From the NCBI RefSeq assembly GCF_007896845.1, contig NZ_VOHS01000005.1, forward strand, positions 124,001-188,000: 64,000 nucleotides of DNA. The letters are read 5' to 3'. Below, one piece after another: positions 30,365 to 38,142 of this stretch (positions within the stretch are counted from its first letter, which is position 1; every line of letters begins with the position of its first letter). The notes under the pieces were generated by a model. That model was not told the origin of the DNA and did no database searches. It was given only the letters and a program-made list of their open reading frames with translations. A program made the translations under genes and the position numbers. The stretch is from Chitinophaga pinensis (lineage in GTDB: Bacteria; Bacteroidota; Bacteroidia; Chitinophagales; Chitinophagaceae).

Positions 30365-30808
30365 TTAGTTACTCCAGGGAGCGTTACCTTCAACAGTAAT
30401 ACCCATAGAACGGGCAGTACCAGCGACCATTTTCATAGCGCTTTCTTTGGTGAAGCAGTTCAGATCAGGCATCTTGTCTGTCGCGATTGCTTCTACCTGT
30501 GCCCAGGTAACTTTACCCACCTTGTTACGGTTAGGTTCTTTAGAACCACTCTGCAATTTGGCAGCTTCCAGCAGCTGTACAGCAGCAGGAGGCGTCTTGA
30601 TTACGAAATCAAATGATTTGTCAGTGTAAACTGTCAGCAATACAGGCAATACCTTACCCGCTTTATCCTGGGTACGGGCATTGAACTGCTTACAGAACTC
30701 CATGATGTTCACACCTTTGGAACCCAGCGCTGGACCAATTGGAGGAGCTGGGTTGGCCGCGCCACCCTTAACCTGCAATTTCACGTACGTAGCGATCTCT
30801 TTTGCCAT
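30365..30808 (-). CDS. rplK: 50S ribosomal protein uL11
   Basis: 147 residues from the ATG at 30808, the usual L11 length; a reading frame extends 17 codons further upstream but is not conserved. Sequence shows [27 protein letters not shown] (the Pro-rich stringent-response face), then the rRNA-binding C-terminal domain. First gene of the rplKAJL-rpoBC operon. A full promoter (30896-30927) lies 88 bp upstream, which matters because a transglutaminase gene and a DUF1579 gene separate it from nusG. Confidence 0.98.
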   Translation of the reverse strand: MAKEIATYVKLQVKGGAANPAPPIGPALGSKGVNIMEFCKQFNARTQDKAGKVLPVLLTVYTDKSFDFVIKTPPAAVQLLEAAKLQSGSKEPNRNKVGKVTWAQVEAIATDKMPDLNCFTKESAMKMVAGTARSMGITVEGNAPWSN

Positions 30809-30895
30809 GTTATAAAGTTTAATTTGGTTAGAACGTCTCGTTTCTGGCGAAACTCCCAAAACTAAAAGGAGAAAATTTACCTTTTAAAGGGGATG

Positions 30896-30927
30896 CAAAG
30901 GTATATAATAATGTATTAAATCTCAAA
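30896..30927 (-). promoter_or_regulatory. Promoter of rplK operon (TTTG-N20-TACCTTTG)
   Basis: On the coding strand, TTTG (30924-30927) and TACCTTTG (30896-30903) are 20 bp apart, matching the Bacteroidota -33/-7 consensus. The implied start site is near 30889, giving a leader of about 80 nt before rplK. Confidence 0.8.
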
Positions 30928-31077
30928 AAGAATTTGCTTTCGGGCATTCTTTTTGCTATTATAATCAGTTCGGGGCAAAAATTTTACAATTCTATAACAA
31001 AACTATTTTATCTTAACCCTGTTAGGTAAAAACCATAGGGCAACTTTTCGGTCTTAATGGTTAGCAACAAATCTAAT

Positions 31078-32286
31078 TTAATTTAATGGAATTCCCATCC
31101 ATGTCGTCTTATAAAATAAAGATTTTCTGAACAGCTTGCCAGTCTTAATGTATTTGTCCACAAATGCCTGCTCCTCCACTACCCGCTTCTCCAATACCGA
31201 CAAGGACTCCTCCAGCTCCGTTATATTATGCTTCAATGAAGGCTCATTCCTGTTCAGGCCCGCCAGCCCCTGCTTACTGTCAGACAATTTCTTACTGATC
31301 GCATCTACCATCTCCTTAATCGCCTGATCCGTCTTAGCCGGCTTAAACTGGTTATTCTTGAACTGTACATATTCATTAAACAGGTTCACCGCCCTGTTAT
31401 ACCTGCTGCTACTTGCGTTAAATTCATCAACCGCCTTGTTCTGCGCCACCACCTTGCGGTTCTCCGCAATGAATGTCACCAGATTTTTATAATACACCAG
31501 CTCATGGCTGATCATCTGATTAGTGATGCCCGCGCCCTCGATCCTGTTAATCACCTGCTGGTACTTCAACAAATCATCTTTCATCGTATTGTAAGTATCC
31601 AGCGAGTCCTTATAATGAAATACACTCCGCCCCGCCGCAGCCGTCCAGTTGTTATCCCTGAACTCTTCATTTCTTACCGGACGCTCCAGCAACTGCCACA
31701 AGGGATCAAAAGGCATATGTGTTTTGATAAATGCAGCAGGCGTTATGAGGAAATAACTGTCAACCGGCTTGCGGACAAACTTATTATTATTCACAACTCC
31801 CGCTCCCCATGTCGGATCACTCATATACCATACACTATCTGGTCTTACTGCCACCCACGCATGACTCGCATTATCTATCCTTCCCTGTGTCTTTGTATAT
31901 CCACCAATCAGCTGCACCGGAATCCCTGCTTCCTTACAAGTCAGATAATACAGATTAGCATAACCCTGACAAACGGCGGTTCTGGTAGACAAAGTCTTGT
32001 TCGCTGCATCAAGGGTATCCTTATAATAGCTGGGATTGTACATATTAACCACATCATAACTGATATTCCAGACGATCCAGCTATAGAGCTGACGCACAAA
32101 CTCCCTGTCTGATGCAGTATGTGCTCTCAGGTACTGACTGAGCGCTGCAGGTGTACGACTATCTCCTTCCGGAATATTCAGTGAAGCTGGTGCCGGATGT
32201 TCAGTGCTGATTCTTTCTTTAGGCTGGGCGTATACAGAAACAGAAAATGATATAATGACCGCTAACAATAGGTATACAGATCTCAT
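31078..32286 (-). CDS. Transglutaminase-like (papain-fold) secreted protein
   Basis: 402 residues from the ATG at 32286, chosen because a signal peptide starts there (MRSVYLLLAVIISFSVSVYAQ). A transglutaminase core domain follows with a complete triad: Cys106 in TAVCQGYANLYYL, His142 in SHAWVAV and Asp157 in MSDPTW. The C-terminal half (about 230-400) is helical and coiled, rich in Lys/Glu/Asn. Likely periplasmic; it may be a protease or cross-linking enzyme, substrate unknown. It lies between nusG and rplK on the same strand as both. A close AT-rich spacer of 111 bp separates it from the divergent DUF1579 gene. Confidence 0.85.
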   Translation of the reverse strand: MRSVYLLLAVIISFSVSVYAQPKERISTEHPAPASLNIPEGDSRTPAALSQYLRAHTASDREFVRQLYSWIVWNISYDVVNMYNPSYYKDTLDAANKTLSTRTAVCQGYANLYYLTCKEAGIPVQLIGGYTKTQGRIDNASHAWVAVRPDSVWYMSDPTWGAGVVNNNKFVRKPVDSYFLITPAAFIKTHMPFDPLWQLLERPVRNEEFRDNNWTAAAGRSVFHYKDSLDTYNTMKDDLLKYQQVINRIEGAGITNQMISHELVYYKNLVTFIAENRKVVAQNKAVDEFNASSSRYNRAVNLFNEYVQFKNNQFKPAKTDQAIKEMVDAISKKLSDSKQGLAGLNRNEPSLKHNITELEESLSVLEKRVVEEQAFVDKYIKTGKLFRKSLFYKTTWMGIPLN

Positions 32287-32397
32287 ATATATAACGAAAG
32301 TAGTCACGAAGGTAGCGATAATCAATCATTTAGGGCCTTTATACATCAACCTTATCCGTTTTAAAGCGTTATTTCTAAATAAAAAACTCCACCAATT

Positions 32398-32973
32398 ATG
32401 AGACGTCTATTGTTATTTTCAGCCTCAGCTATTGCCATCTGCCTTTCTTTCAACACAAAGGTACAGGCACAATCTGCCGAAGAAAAAGCCTGGATGGAAT
32501 ATATGAAACCAGGTCCTGTTCACGAGATGATCGCAAAATCAGATGGTGAATGGAGCTATGAAATGTCTATGTGGATGGATCCGAGTCAGCCGCCCACCAA
32601 AGGCAATGGTACCACGGTGAATAAAATGGTGCTGGGTGGTCGTTATCAGGAATCCGTTCACAAGAGTACGATCATGGGGATGCCATTTGAAGGACATGGA
32701 CTCATGGCTTATGACAATGCAAAGAAGATCTTCCAGAGCAGTTGGGTTGACAATATGGGTACTGGTATTATGAATATGGAAGGTACCTGGGATGACGCTA
32801 CTAAATCCATCACATTTACCGGTAAAATGTATGAGCCAATGAGTGGCAAAGACATGGGGGTAAAAGAGATCTTCAAGATCATTGATGATGATCATCACCA
32901 TATGGAAATGTATATGGTGAATGATGGAAAAGAAGTTAAGACAATGGAAATCGACTTTACCAGAAAGAAATAA
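32398..32973 (+). CDS. DUF1579 domain-containing secreted protein
   Basis: 191 residues. Signal peptide up to VQAQS. The rest is DUF1579: GPVHEMIAKSDGEWSYEMSMWMDP, MVLGGRYQESVHKSTIMGMPFEGHGLMAYDNAKK, then a Met- and His-rich strand region (IDDDHHHMEMYMVNDGKEV). It folds as a lipocalin-like beta barrel by family analogy; function unknown. Met plus His clustering could bind metal, but that is speculation. It runs against the ribosomal operon direction, next to the transglutaminase gene and before the shared terminator with nusG. Confidence 0.85.
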   Translation: MRRLLLFSASAIAICLSFNTKVQAQSAEEKAWMEYMKPGPVHEMIAKSDGEWSYEMSMWMDPSQPPTKGNGTTVNKMVLGGRYQESVHKSTIMGMPFEGHGLMAYDNAKKIFQSSWVDNMGTGIMNMEGTWDDATKSITFTGKMYEPMSGKDMGVKEIFKIIDDDHHHMEMYMVNDGKEVKTMEIDFTRKK

Positions 32974-32991
32974 CTGCCGGTTTACAGCAAT

Positions 32992-33024
32992 AAAAAAACG
33001 CCTCGCTTGAAACGAGGCGTTTTT
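32992..33024. terminator. Bidirectional terminator between DUF1579 gene and nusG
   Basis: Stem ACGCCTCG/CGAGGCGT, loop of 7 nt, A7 on one side and T5 on the other. It ends the DUF1579 transcript (plus) and the tRNA-tuf-secE-nusG transcript (minus). Confidence 0.92.
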
Positions 33025-33043
33025 AATATGATTACTGAAATAG

Positions 33044-33634
33044 TTAGCTGATTTTTTCTACCTGCATGAAGTTCAGTTCTACAGGAGTAGCACGACCGAA
33101 GATCTTCACAGTTACTTTCAGTTTCTTCTTGTCTTCGATTACCTCTTCGATAATACCATTGAAGTCGTTGAAAGGACCATCGATGATCTTGATTGTTTCG
33201 CCAACGATGAAAGGTTCGCTCATGGTCAGTCCGTTGTCAGACATTTCATCCACTTTACCTAACATCTTGTTCACTTCAGCCTTACGGAGGGCGATTGGCT
33301 TGTCTTTACCCAGGAAGTGAATAACGCCTGATACGTTGCGGATGGATTGAATAACTTCGTCAGTCATTTTACCATCAATCGCTTCGATCATTACGTAACC
33401 TGGGTAGAAGTTTTTCTCGCGCATCACCTTTTTACCTGCCTGCACTTTGTAGACTTTCTCTACTGGTAAAAATATCTGGGTGATCACGTTACCCCAATCG
33501 GAGCGGCGTACTTCGATATCCAGGTATTCTTTAACCTTTTTCTCTTTACCACTCACTACGCGCAGAACGTACCATTTGGTGTCCTGGGTCGGAATGTTTG
33601 TTTCTTCTGCAGGGTTATTGGATGCATCGATCAT
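33044..33634 (-). CDS. nusG: Transcription termination/antitermination factor NusG
   Basis: 196 residues. The N-terminal NGN domain has [18 protein letters not shown] and [10 protein letters not shown]; the C-terminal KOW domain has [21 protein letters not shown]. It binds RNA polymerase and couples with Rho or S10. Last gene of the tRNA-tuf operon: it starts 12 bp after secE and ends at the bidirectional hairpin. In most bacteria rplK follows directly; here that link is broken. Confidence 0.98.
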   Translation of the reverse strand: MIDASNNPAEETNIPTQDTKWYVLRVVSGKEKKVKEYLDIEVRRSDWGNVITQIFLPVEKVYKVQAGKKVMREKNFYPGYVMIEAIDGKMTDEVIQSIRNVSGVIHFLGKDKPIALRKAEVNKMLGKVDEMSDNGLTMSEPFIVGETIKIIDGPFNDFNGIIEEVIEDKKKLKVTVKIFGRATPVELNFMQVEKIS

Positions 33635-33646
33635 TATGAAATTATT

Positions 33647-33838
33647 TTATAGCATTTTATAGTACTGAGTCATCACGAGATGCGATAGGGCGTCCATACC
33701 CCAGACCATCGCAGTTATAACTATAGTAGCGATTAATACGATCATTGTGGAAGACTGCAGTTCCTGCCATGTTGGCCAGGATACTTTATGCACCAGCTCG
33801 TGATAGGACTCCCGGAAGTATGCTCTAACCTTATTCAT
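33647..33838 (-). CDS. secE: Preprotein translocase subunit SecE
   Basis: 63 residues, single membrane helix (STMIVLIATIVITAMVWGMDAL), preceded by the conserved amphipathic stretch YFRESYHELVHKVSWPTWQELQ. It stabilises SecY in the inner-membrane translocon. Located between tRNA-Trp and nusG, the standard Bacteroidota order. Confidence 0.97.
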   Translation of the reverse strand: MNKVRAYFRESYHELVHKVSWPTWQELQSSTMIVLIATIVITAMVWGMDALSHLVMTQYYKML

Positions 33839-33905
33839 TGGTTTTAAAAATTAACCGTTTGAAAACATGAAAGGTGAAAAGCCTTCACTTTTCACCATTT
33901 TTTAG

Positions 33906-33976
33906 CACGGGCACTAGGATTCGAACCCAGATCAAAGGTTTTGGAGACCTCTATTCTACCATTGAACTATGCCCGT
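33906..33976 (-). tRNA. tRNA-Trp (anticodon CCA)
   Basis: 71-nt cloverleaf: acceptor ACGGGCA/TGCCCGT, T8 A9, anticodon arm AGGT...ACCT with loop CTCCAAA, T loop TTCGAAT, and discriminator G, which is normal for tRNA-Trp. CCA is not encoded. It lies between tuf and secE. Confidence 0.97.
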
Positions 33977-34093
33977 GTATAAGACCATTAGCTTTTAGCT
34001 TTATGAAATCCGGAGAACAAATTTACAAAATTTAAATCTATTATCCAGCCGCAATTTACTAATTGCTAATGGTCTTTAATTATATCAAAGTGA

Positions 34094-35281
34094 TTACTTG
34101 ATGATTTCAGTAACCTGACCAGCACCTACGGTACGTCCACCTTCGCGGATAGCGAATTTCAGACCTTTTTCCATAGCGATTGGAGCGATCAGTTTAACGA
34201 TCAGACCTACGTTATCACCAGGCATTACCATTTCAACACCAGCTGGTAATTCAACTTCACCTGTTACGTCAGTTGTACGGAAGTAGAACTGAGGACGGTA
34301 TTTGTTGAAGAACGGAGTGTGACGGCCACCTTCTTCTTTGCTCAGTACGTATACTTCACATTTGAATTCAGTGTGCGGAGTGATGGAACCAGGTTTAACG
34401 ATAACCATACCACGACGGATCTGAGATTTTTCAATACCGCGGAGGAGCAGACCAGCGTTGTCACCAGCTTCACCTTCATCCAGTAATTTTTTGAACATCT
34501 CAACACCAGTACAAGTAGAAGTCAGTGGTTTTTCGATCAGACCAACGATTTCAACTGCTTCACCAACTTTAATCTTACCACGTTCGATACGACCTGTAGC
34601 AACAGTACCACGACCAGTGATAGAGAATACGTCTTCTACAGACATCAGGAACGGCAGATCAACCGGACGAGGAGGCAGTGGGATGTATTCATCTACTGCG
34701 GTCATCAGTTCATCAACTGCAGATACCCATTTTTCTTCACCAGCCAGAGCGCCGGTTGCAGAACCTTTGATGATTGGTGTGTTATCACCATCGTAGTTAT
34801 ATTTGCTCAGCAGTTCGCGGATTTCCAGTTCAACCAGTTCCAGCAGCTCAGGATCATCAACCAGGTCAACCTTGTTCATGAACACAACGATACGAGGAAC
34901 GCCTACCTGACGAGCCAGGAGGATGTGTTCTTTAGTTTGTGGCATCGGACCATCTGTAGCGGCAACCACCAGGATAGCACCGTCCATCTGCGCAGCACCA
35001 GTGATCATGTTTTTCACATAGTCAGCGTGACCAGGACAGTCAACGTGCGCGTAGTGGCGGTTAGCTGTCTGATACTCAACGTGTGCTGTATTGATGGTAA
35101 TACCTCTTTCTTTTTCTTCAGGAGCGGCATCGATCTCATCATATCCTTTCTTCTCTGCCAGACCTTTGCTTGCCAAAATGTTGGTAATGGCAGCAGTCAA
35201 GGTAGTCTTACCGTGGTCAACGTGGCCGATGGTACCAATGTTTACGTGGGGTTTATCCCGCTTAAAGGTTTCTTTTGCCAT
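34094..35281 (-). CDS. tuf: Elongation factor Tu
   Basis: 395 residues. GTPase motifs: GHVDHGKTT (G1), DCPGHADY (G3), NKVD (G4) and SATGALAG (G5 region). Domains II and III complete the fold, ending [14 protein letters not shown]. It carries aminoacyl-tRNA to the ribosome. It lies directly between a degenerate tRNA-like gene and tRNA-Trp; cotranscription with tRNAs is typical. The only tuf in the window. The ATG at 35281 has an A-rich leader without an SD. Confidence 0.99.
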   Translation of the reverse strand: MAKETFKRDKPHVNIGTIGHVDHGKTTLTAAITNILASKGLAEKKGYDEIDAAPEEKERGITINTAHVEYQTANRHYAHVDCPGHADYVKNMITGAAQMDGAILVVAATDGPMPQTKEHILLARQVGVPRIVVFMNKVDLVDDPELLELVELEIRELLSKYNYDGDNTPIIKGSATGALAGEEKWVSAVDELMTAVDEYIPLPPRPVDLPFLMSVEDVFSITGRGTVATGRIERGKIKVGEAVEIVGLIEKPLTSTCTGVEMFKKLLDEGEAGDNAGLLLRGIEKSQIRRGMVIVKPGSITPHTEFKCEVYVLSKEEGGRHTPFFNKYRPQFYFRTTDVTGEVELPAGVEMVMPGDNVGLIVKLIAPIAMEKGLKFAIREGGRTVGAGQVTEIIK

Positions 35282-35351
35282 TGTATTTTTTTTAGATGGT
35301 TTGTAAAGATTGTATTGATAGTTGTTTTTAAAAAACGGTTTTACAAACTTG

Positions 35352-35424
35352 TATCGCTGATGAGAATTGAACCCACGTCCTTCCCGGTATCAACCGGTAC
35401 GCTCTGCCACTGAGCTACAACGAA
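35352..35424 (-). pseudogene. Degenerate tRNA-like gene with collapsed anticodon arm
   Basis: 73 nt on the minus strand. D arm (GCTC AGTGGCA GAGC) and T arm (GTGGG TTCAATT CTCAT) are intact and closely match the neighbouring tRNA-Thr(GGT). The acceptor pairs only at positions 2-7, since 1-72 is T-T. The anticodon region (CCGGT TGAT ACCGG) folds best as a 5-bp stem with a 4-nt loop, or as a stem with a 6-nt loop; no register gives a canonical 7-nt loop closed by 5 bp. A tRNA-Ile(GAT) or tRNA-Ser(TGA) reading would need non-pairing stems. Probably a decayed tandem duplicate; a special function is not excluded. Confidence 0.6.
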
Positions 35425-35455
35425 ATCCGGATCCCGGATGTTTGGAAATCCGTTG

Positions 35456-35527
<72 letters not shown>

Positions 35528-35597
35528 ATTGAAAATCTTTTAAAGAACTTTCATCTCACATAATACTAATGAACAAAGTCCATCCGTATTATTTGTG

Positions 35598-35670
35598 AGC
35601 GGGAGACGAGGTTCGAACCCGCGACCTACAGCTTGGAAGGCTGTCGCTCTACCAACTGAGCTACTCCCGC
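35598..35670 (-). tRNA. tRNA-Gly (anticodon TCC)
   Basis: 73-nt cloverleaf: acceptor GCGGGAG/CTCCCGC, anticodon arm ACAGC/GCTGT with loop CTTCCAA, T loop TTCGAAC, discriminator T. Confidence 0.97.
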
Positions 35671-35759
35671 ATATAATTAATAATGGTAAACATTATAAAG
35701 AACTTCTGATCTTACTCACCTTCTCCTCTATTTATGGAGAACCTGCACTTAACAGACAA

Positions 35760-35790
35760 GTTCCGCCTTTGCGAGGGGCAAAGGCGGAAC
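35760..35790 (-). promoter_or_regulatory. Perfect hairpin between tRNA-Tyr and tRNA-Gly
   Basis: 13-bp perfect stem GTTCCGCCTTTGC / GCAAAGGCGGAAC around a 5-nt loop, in the 132-bp spacer. There is no T tract, so this is not a standard terminator; it may be a processing or stability structure of the tRNA precursor. Confidence 0.5.
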
Positions 35791-35802
35791 ATTTGCGCTA
35801 CG

Positions 35803-35884
35803 TGGGCAGGAGAGGATTCGAACCTCTGAAGTCGTAGACAGCGGATTTACAGTCCGCCCCATTTGGCCGCTCTGGAACCTGCCC
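35803..35884 (-). tRNA. tRNA-Tyr (anticodon GTA)
   Basis: 82-nt class II tRNA with long variable arm. Acceptor GGGCAGG/CCTGCCC, anticodon arm GCGGA/TCCGC with loop CTGTAAA, T loop TTCGAAT, discriminator A. Confidence 0.97.
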
Positions 35885-35951
35885 ATTTTTCCTTAAACTC
35901 CTTTCCCAAATCTCGTCCGTCCGGACCATTTTTGCTTCGGAATTTATCCGG

Positions 35952-36025
35952 AGCCAGCAGAGGGATTCGAACCCCCGACCCACTGATTACAAATCAGTAG
36001 CTCTGGCCAACTGAGCTATGCTGGC
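35952..36025 (-). tRNA. tRNA-Thr (anticodon TGT)
   Basis: 74-nt cloverleaf: acceptor GCCAGCA/TGCTGGC, anticodon arm ACTGA/TCAGT with loop TTTGTAA, T loop TTCGAAT, discriminator T. First gene of the tRNA-tuf operon, about 40 nt downstream of the proximal promoter's start site. Confidence 0.97.
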
Positions 36026-36072
36026 TTATCTTATATAAGAATCTTATAAATGATATCCGTTATAAGAGGGTG

Positions 36073-36103
36073 CAAAGATAGTTGATTTATTTTAACTTCC
36101 AAA
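36073..36103 (-). promoter_or_regulatory. Proximal promoter P2 of tRNA-tuf operon (TTTG-N19-TATCTTTG)
   Basis: Coding-strand TTTG at 36100-36103 and TATCTTTG at 36073-36080, 19 bp apart, an exact consensus match. The implied start near 36066 is about 40 nt before tRNA-Thr. Confidence 0.85.
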
Positions 36104-36187
36104 TCTTTTTTTATCTTTTTTTCAGCACCTGCATACAACCTTTTTAAGACTTGTATATTCGGCTAAAACACCCTACTGTAAAGAACT

Positions 36188-36237
36188 TTACTACCTTCGC
36201 CGATCCCTTTTTTCGATCGGGATGGCAAAGGTAGTAA
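36188..36237. repeat. Long inverted repeat overlapping distal promoter
   Basis: Arms TTACTACCTT and AAGGTAGTAA pair perfectly, one mismatch follows, then GC(C) and ATCCC/GGGAT with one bulge; loop of 11 nt. The right arm contains the -7 box of P1. It could bind a regulator or form a leader hairpin. Confidence 0.6.
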
Positions 36238-36256
36238 TCAGATATTTAATTCCAAA
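36226..36256 (-). promoter_or_regulatory. Distal promoter P1 of tRNA-tuf operon (TTTG-N19-TACCTTTG)
   Basis: Coding-strand TTTG at 36253-36256 and TACCTTTG at 36226-36233, 19 bp apart. The implied start is near 36219, 153 bp upstream of P2's box, and it lies inside the inverted repeat. It immediately follows the hpf stop codon; the -33 element is only 15 bp from the hpf coding region. Confidence 0.75.
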
Positions 36257-36270
36257 ATATTTTTAAGATT

Positions 36271-36570
36271 TTATTGAAATTTTTTCTCTTTCGATCTCTT
36301 TATCTGGTTAACAACTGAGTCAAAGGCGAGATCAAATGACTCCTCGAAAGATTTGGATTCGTGCTTTACAAATAAGTCTTGGCGCGGGATGTGGACTTTT
36401 ATTTCGGCTATTTTATCCTTCACCTGATGAGCTATTCCATCAAGTTTTAAAAATACCTCTACGCTGATAATCCGATCATAGAAAGTATTGAGTTTCTGAA
36501 GTTTTTTACTCACATGATCAATCAATTTGGAGTCAGCGTCGAAGTGTACTGTTTGAATTTGAACGTTCAT
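36271..36570 (-). CDS. hpf: Ribosome hibernation-promoting factor, short HPF/YfiA type
   Basis: 99 residues from the ATG at 36570; an upstream extension to 36624 lacks conservation (HPF proteins begin MxVQIQxVHF). The fold has the beta-alpha-beta-beta-beta-alpha pattern with VDH-like SKLIDHVSKKLQKL and the basic VKHESKSFEESFDLAFDSVVNQIKRSKEKK helix. It lacks the long C-terminal dimerisation domain, so it is a short form that blocks the decoding region of the 30S subunit in stationary phase. It lies downstream of xerC but is separated from it by the decayed repeat array of about 360 bp. Confidence 0.92.
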   Translation of the reverse strand: MNVQIQTVHFDADSKLIDHVSKKLQKLNTFYDRIISVEVFLKLDGIAHQVKDKIAEIKVHIPRQDLFVKHESKSFEESFDLAFDSVVNQIKRSKEKKFQ

Positions 36571-36755
36571 AGCACTAATTTTTAGTTTTAACAATCTTGT
36601 ACATGCTCGTAACATTACGTCCATAGGCTTTCATTGTGTTAATGGTCATGGATATCGACTAATGAAAAAAGTATACAAAGAACTCATTACTAATTTAATG
36701 AACTTTCAACTCTTTTGCATAACCATTTAGTAATATTTTGTTAAAGCTTTCCGAC

Positions 36756-37115
36756 TTCCCTCTTCGCCCTTCAACTGTTTCCTCCGGTACGCCACCTTCA
36801 ATTGCTCAATAATGCTATGTGTAACTCCCCTGCCCGCCCACCAGATGCACCCTCCGGTACGCTTCCTTCAATTGCTCAATACTATCATGTACATGTATCT
36901 CCGTACACACCAGACCAGCACGCGACCGGCAGCTCCTTCATTGCATGGAGGTCCGCACTATGTATAACGCCTCTATTCATTCTCCGGATGCACCCTCAGA
37001 TACGCTTCGCGCAATTGCTCAATACTATCATGTACATGTATCTCCGTACACACCAGACCCGCACGCGACCGGCAACTCCTTCATTGCATGAAGACCCACG
37101 CTACATGCAACGCCC
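36756..37115 (-). repeat. Decayed tandem copies of the xerC 3' end (143-bp period)
   Basis: Three extra, diverged, partial copies follow the xerC stop codon. An anchor (ATTGCTCAAT) occurs at 36801, 36871 and 37014 and matches ATTTCTCAAT inside xerC at 37157, giving spacings of 70, 143 and 143 bp. On the minus strand each copy encodes remnants of the XerC tail (for example DSIEQLREAYLRVHPE against NSIEKLKEAYRKAHPK), in shifting frames because 143 is not a multiple of 3. The catalytic Tyr position is not Tyr in the copies. A plus-strand 172-codon frame over this region is a by-product. Confidence 0.85.
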
Positions 37116-38060
37116 CTACTCGCCCTTCGGATGTGCCTTCCTGTACGCCTCCTTCAATTTCTCAATACTGTTATGTGTATATACCTGCGTGGACGCCAGA
37201 CTGGCATGCCCCAGCAGCTCCTTTACTGCATTGAGGTCCGCGCCGTTATTGGTAAGATGGGTAGCAAACGTATGCCGCAGTATATGCGGACTCCTGCGAC
37301 TGATCGTCGTGATCTCGTGATCTGTGAGGTAACCTTTTACAACGTTATATACATAACGGGGGTATAACTTCTTTCCGCTACGGGGATTCACCAGCAACAC
37401 CTCTTTATCCGGCATTTCCAGCTCTTTATTGCGCATATCCCTGTATGCCCTGATCTCGTCCCGTAAGTTTGTACTAATGGGAATAATGCGCTCCTTATTC
37501 CCTTTTCCCAACACTTTCAATGTCAGATTGGAGATGTCTACATGCCGCTCCTGCAAACCTATCAGCTCTGACAACCGTATGCCCGTATGATACAACAACT
37601 CAAATATCAACCGGTGCGTCTTCCCCTCAAGGTCATCCGTAAATATAGGCCGGTCCTCCTGTCCACGACGCATACTCCGGTTATCCTCCACCGCCTGCAT
37701 CCCCTTCTCATCAATAAAACCCGGTAAACGCTTTCCCGTTTTGGGCGCAGTCACTTTTGTCATCGGTGAAGTCGCTACTACACCATGACGCATCGCATAC
37801 TTGAAAAATGATTTAAGTGTGGAAATCTTGCGGTTAACACTTTTGGCAATAATGCCCTCCTCCATCAGCCACGCCAGCCAGGTACGGACATGCAAATGCG
37901 ATATGCCTTGTAGAGACACATCGCCATATTGTGATCTGAGGAAAATAAAAAATTGTGTAAGGTCCTGCTGATATGCAGTGAAAGTATGCGCAGAATAGCG
38001 CTTCTCCAGTTGGATATAAGCCAGAAATTGATTGGCTACCGGGTGTAAAACTTCACTCAA
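37116..38060 (-). CDS. xerC: Tyrosine recombinase XerC/XerD
   Basis: 314 residues. The N-terminal SAM-like core-binding domain (about 5-95) is followed by the catalytic domain with Arg of LYHTGIRLSELIGL, Lys of LGKGNKERIIPI, the HxLRHTFATHL box (HILRHTFATHLTNNGADLNAVKELLGHASL) and the Tyr nucleophile in TQVYTH. It resolves chromosome dimers at dif with a partner recombinase. The start is a TTG at 38060: there is no ATG in frame and the N-terminal domain is complete from there. It begins 11 bp after the rpsU terminator hairpin. Its last 40 codons are the source of the downstream repeats. Confidence 0.95.
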   Translation of the reverse strand: MSEVLHPVANQFLAYIQLEKRYSAHTFTAYQQDLTQFFIFLRSQYGDVSLQGISHLHVRTWLAWLMEEGIIAKSVNRKISTLKSFFKYAMRHGVVATSPMTKVTAPKTGKRLPGFIDEKGMQAVEDNRSMRRGQEDRPIFTDDLEGKTHRLIFELLYHTGIRLSELIGLQERHVDISNLTLKVLGKGNKERIIPISTNLRDEIRAYRDMRNKELEMPDKEVLLVNPRSGKKLYPRYVYNVVKGYLTDHEITTISRRSPHILRHTFATHLTNNGADLNAVKELLGHASLASTQVYTHNSIEKLKEAYRKAHPKGE

Positions 38061-38071
38061 AATAAAAAAGT

Positions 38072-38109
38072 TGATGATTGTAAAGTTAAAACAAACCTTA
38101 CAATCATCA
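38072..38109 (-). terminator. rpsU terminator overlapping xerC leader
   Basis: Perfect 12-bp arms TGATGATTGTAA/TTACAATCATCA, loop of 14 nt, followed on the minus strand by a T6 run. Its end touches the xerC start codon region, so xerC expression depends on read-through or an internal promoter. Confidence 0.7.
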
Positions 38110-38142
38110 GATATTTTGCGCGGGGAATTACTCCCGATAGAA

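Noticed and set aside
35595-35837. 80-codon frame across tRNA-Gly and tRNA-Tyr
   Set aside because: It overlaps two tRNA genes on the opposite strand.
36756-37115. CRISPR-like array
   Set aside because: The repeat period is 143 bp, units are diverged, and they match the xerC coding region; there are no spacers or cas genes.
36802-37320. 172-codon plus-strand frame over the xerC array
   Set aside because: It is a by-product of the tandem repeats on the other strand. Its repeats are those of the DNA array and no promoter or family is visible.
37116-38060. Phage or integron integrase
   Set aside because: Length, neighbourhood (rpsU, hpf) and domain layout fit the chromosomal XerC/D; no attachment site, cassette array or phage gene is nearby.
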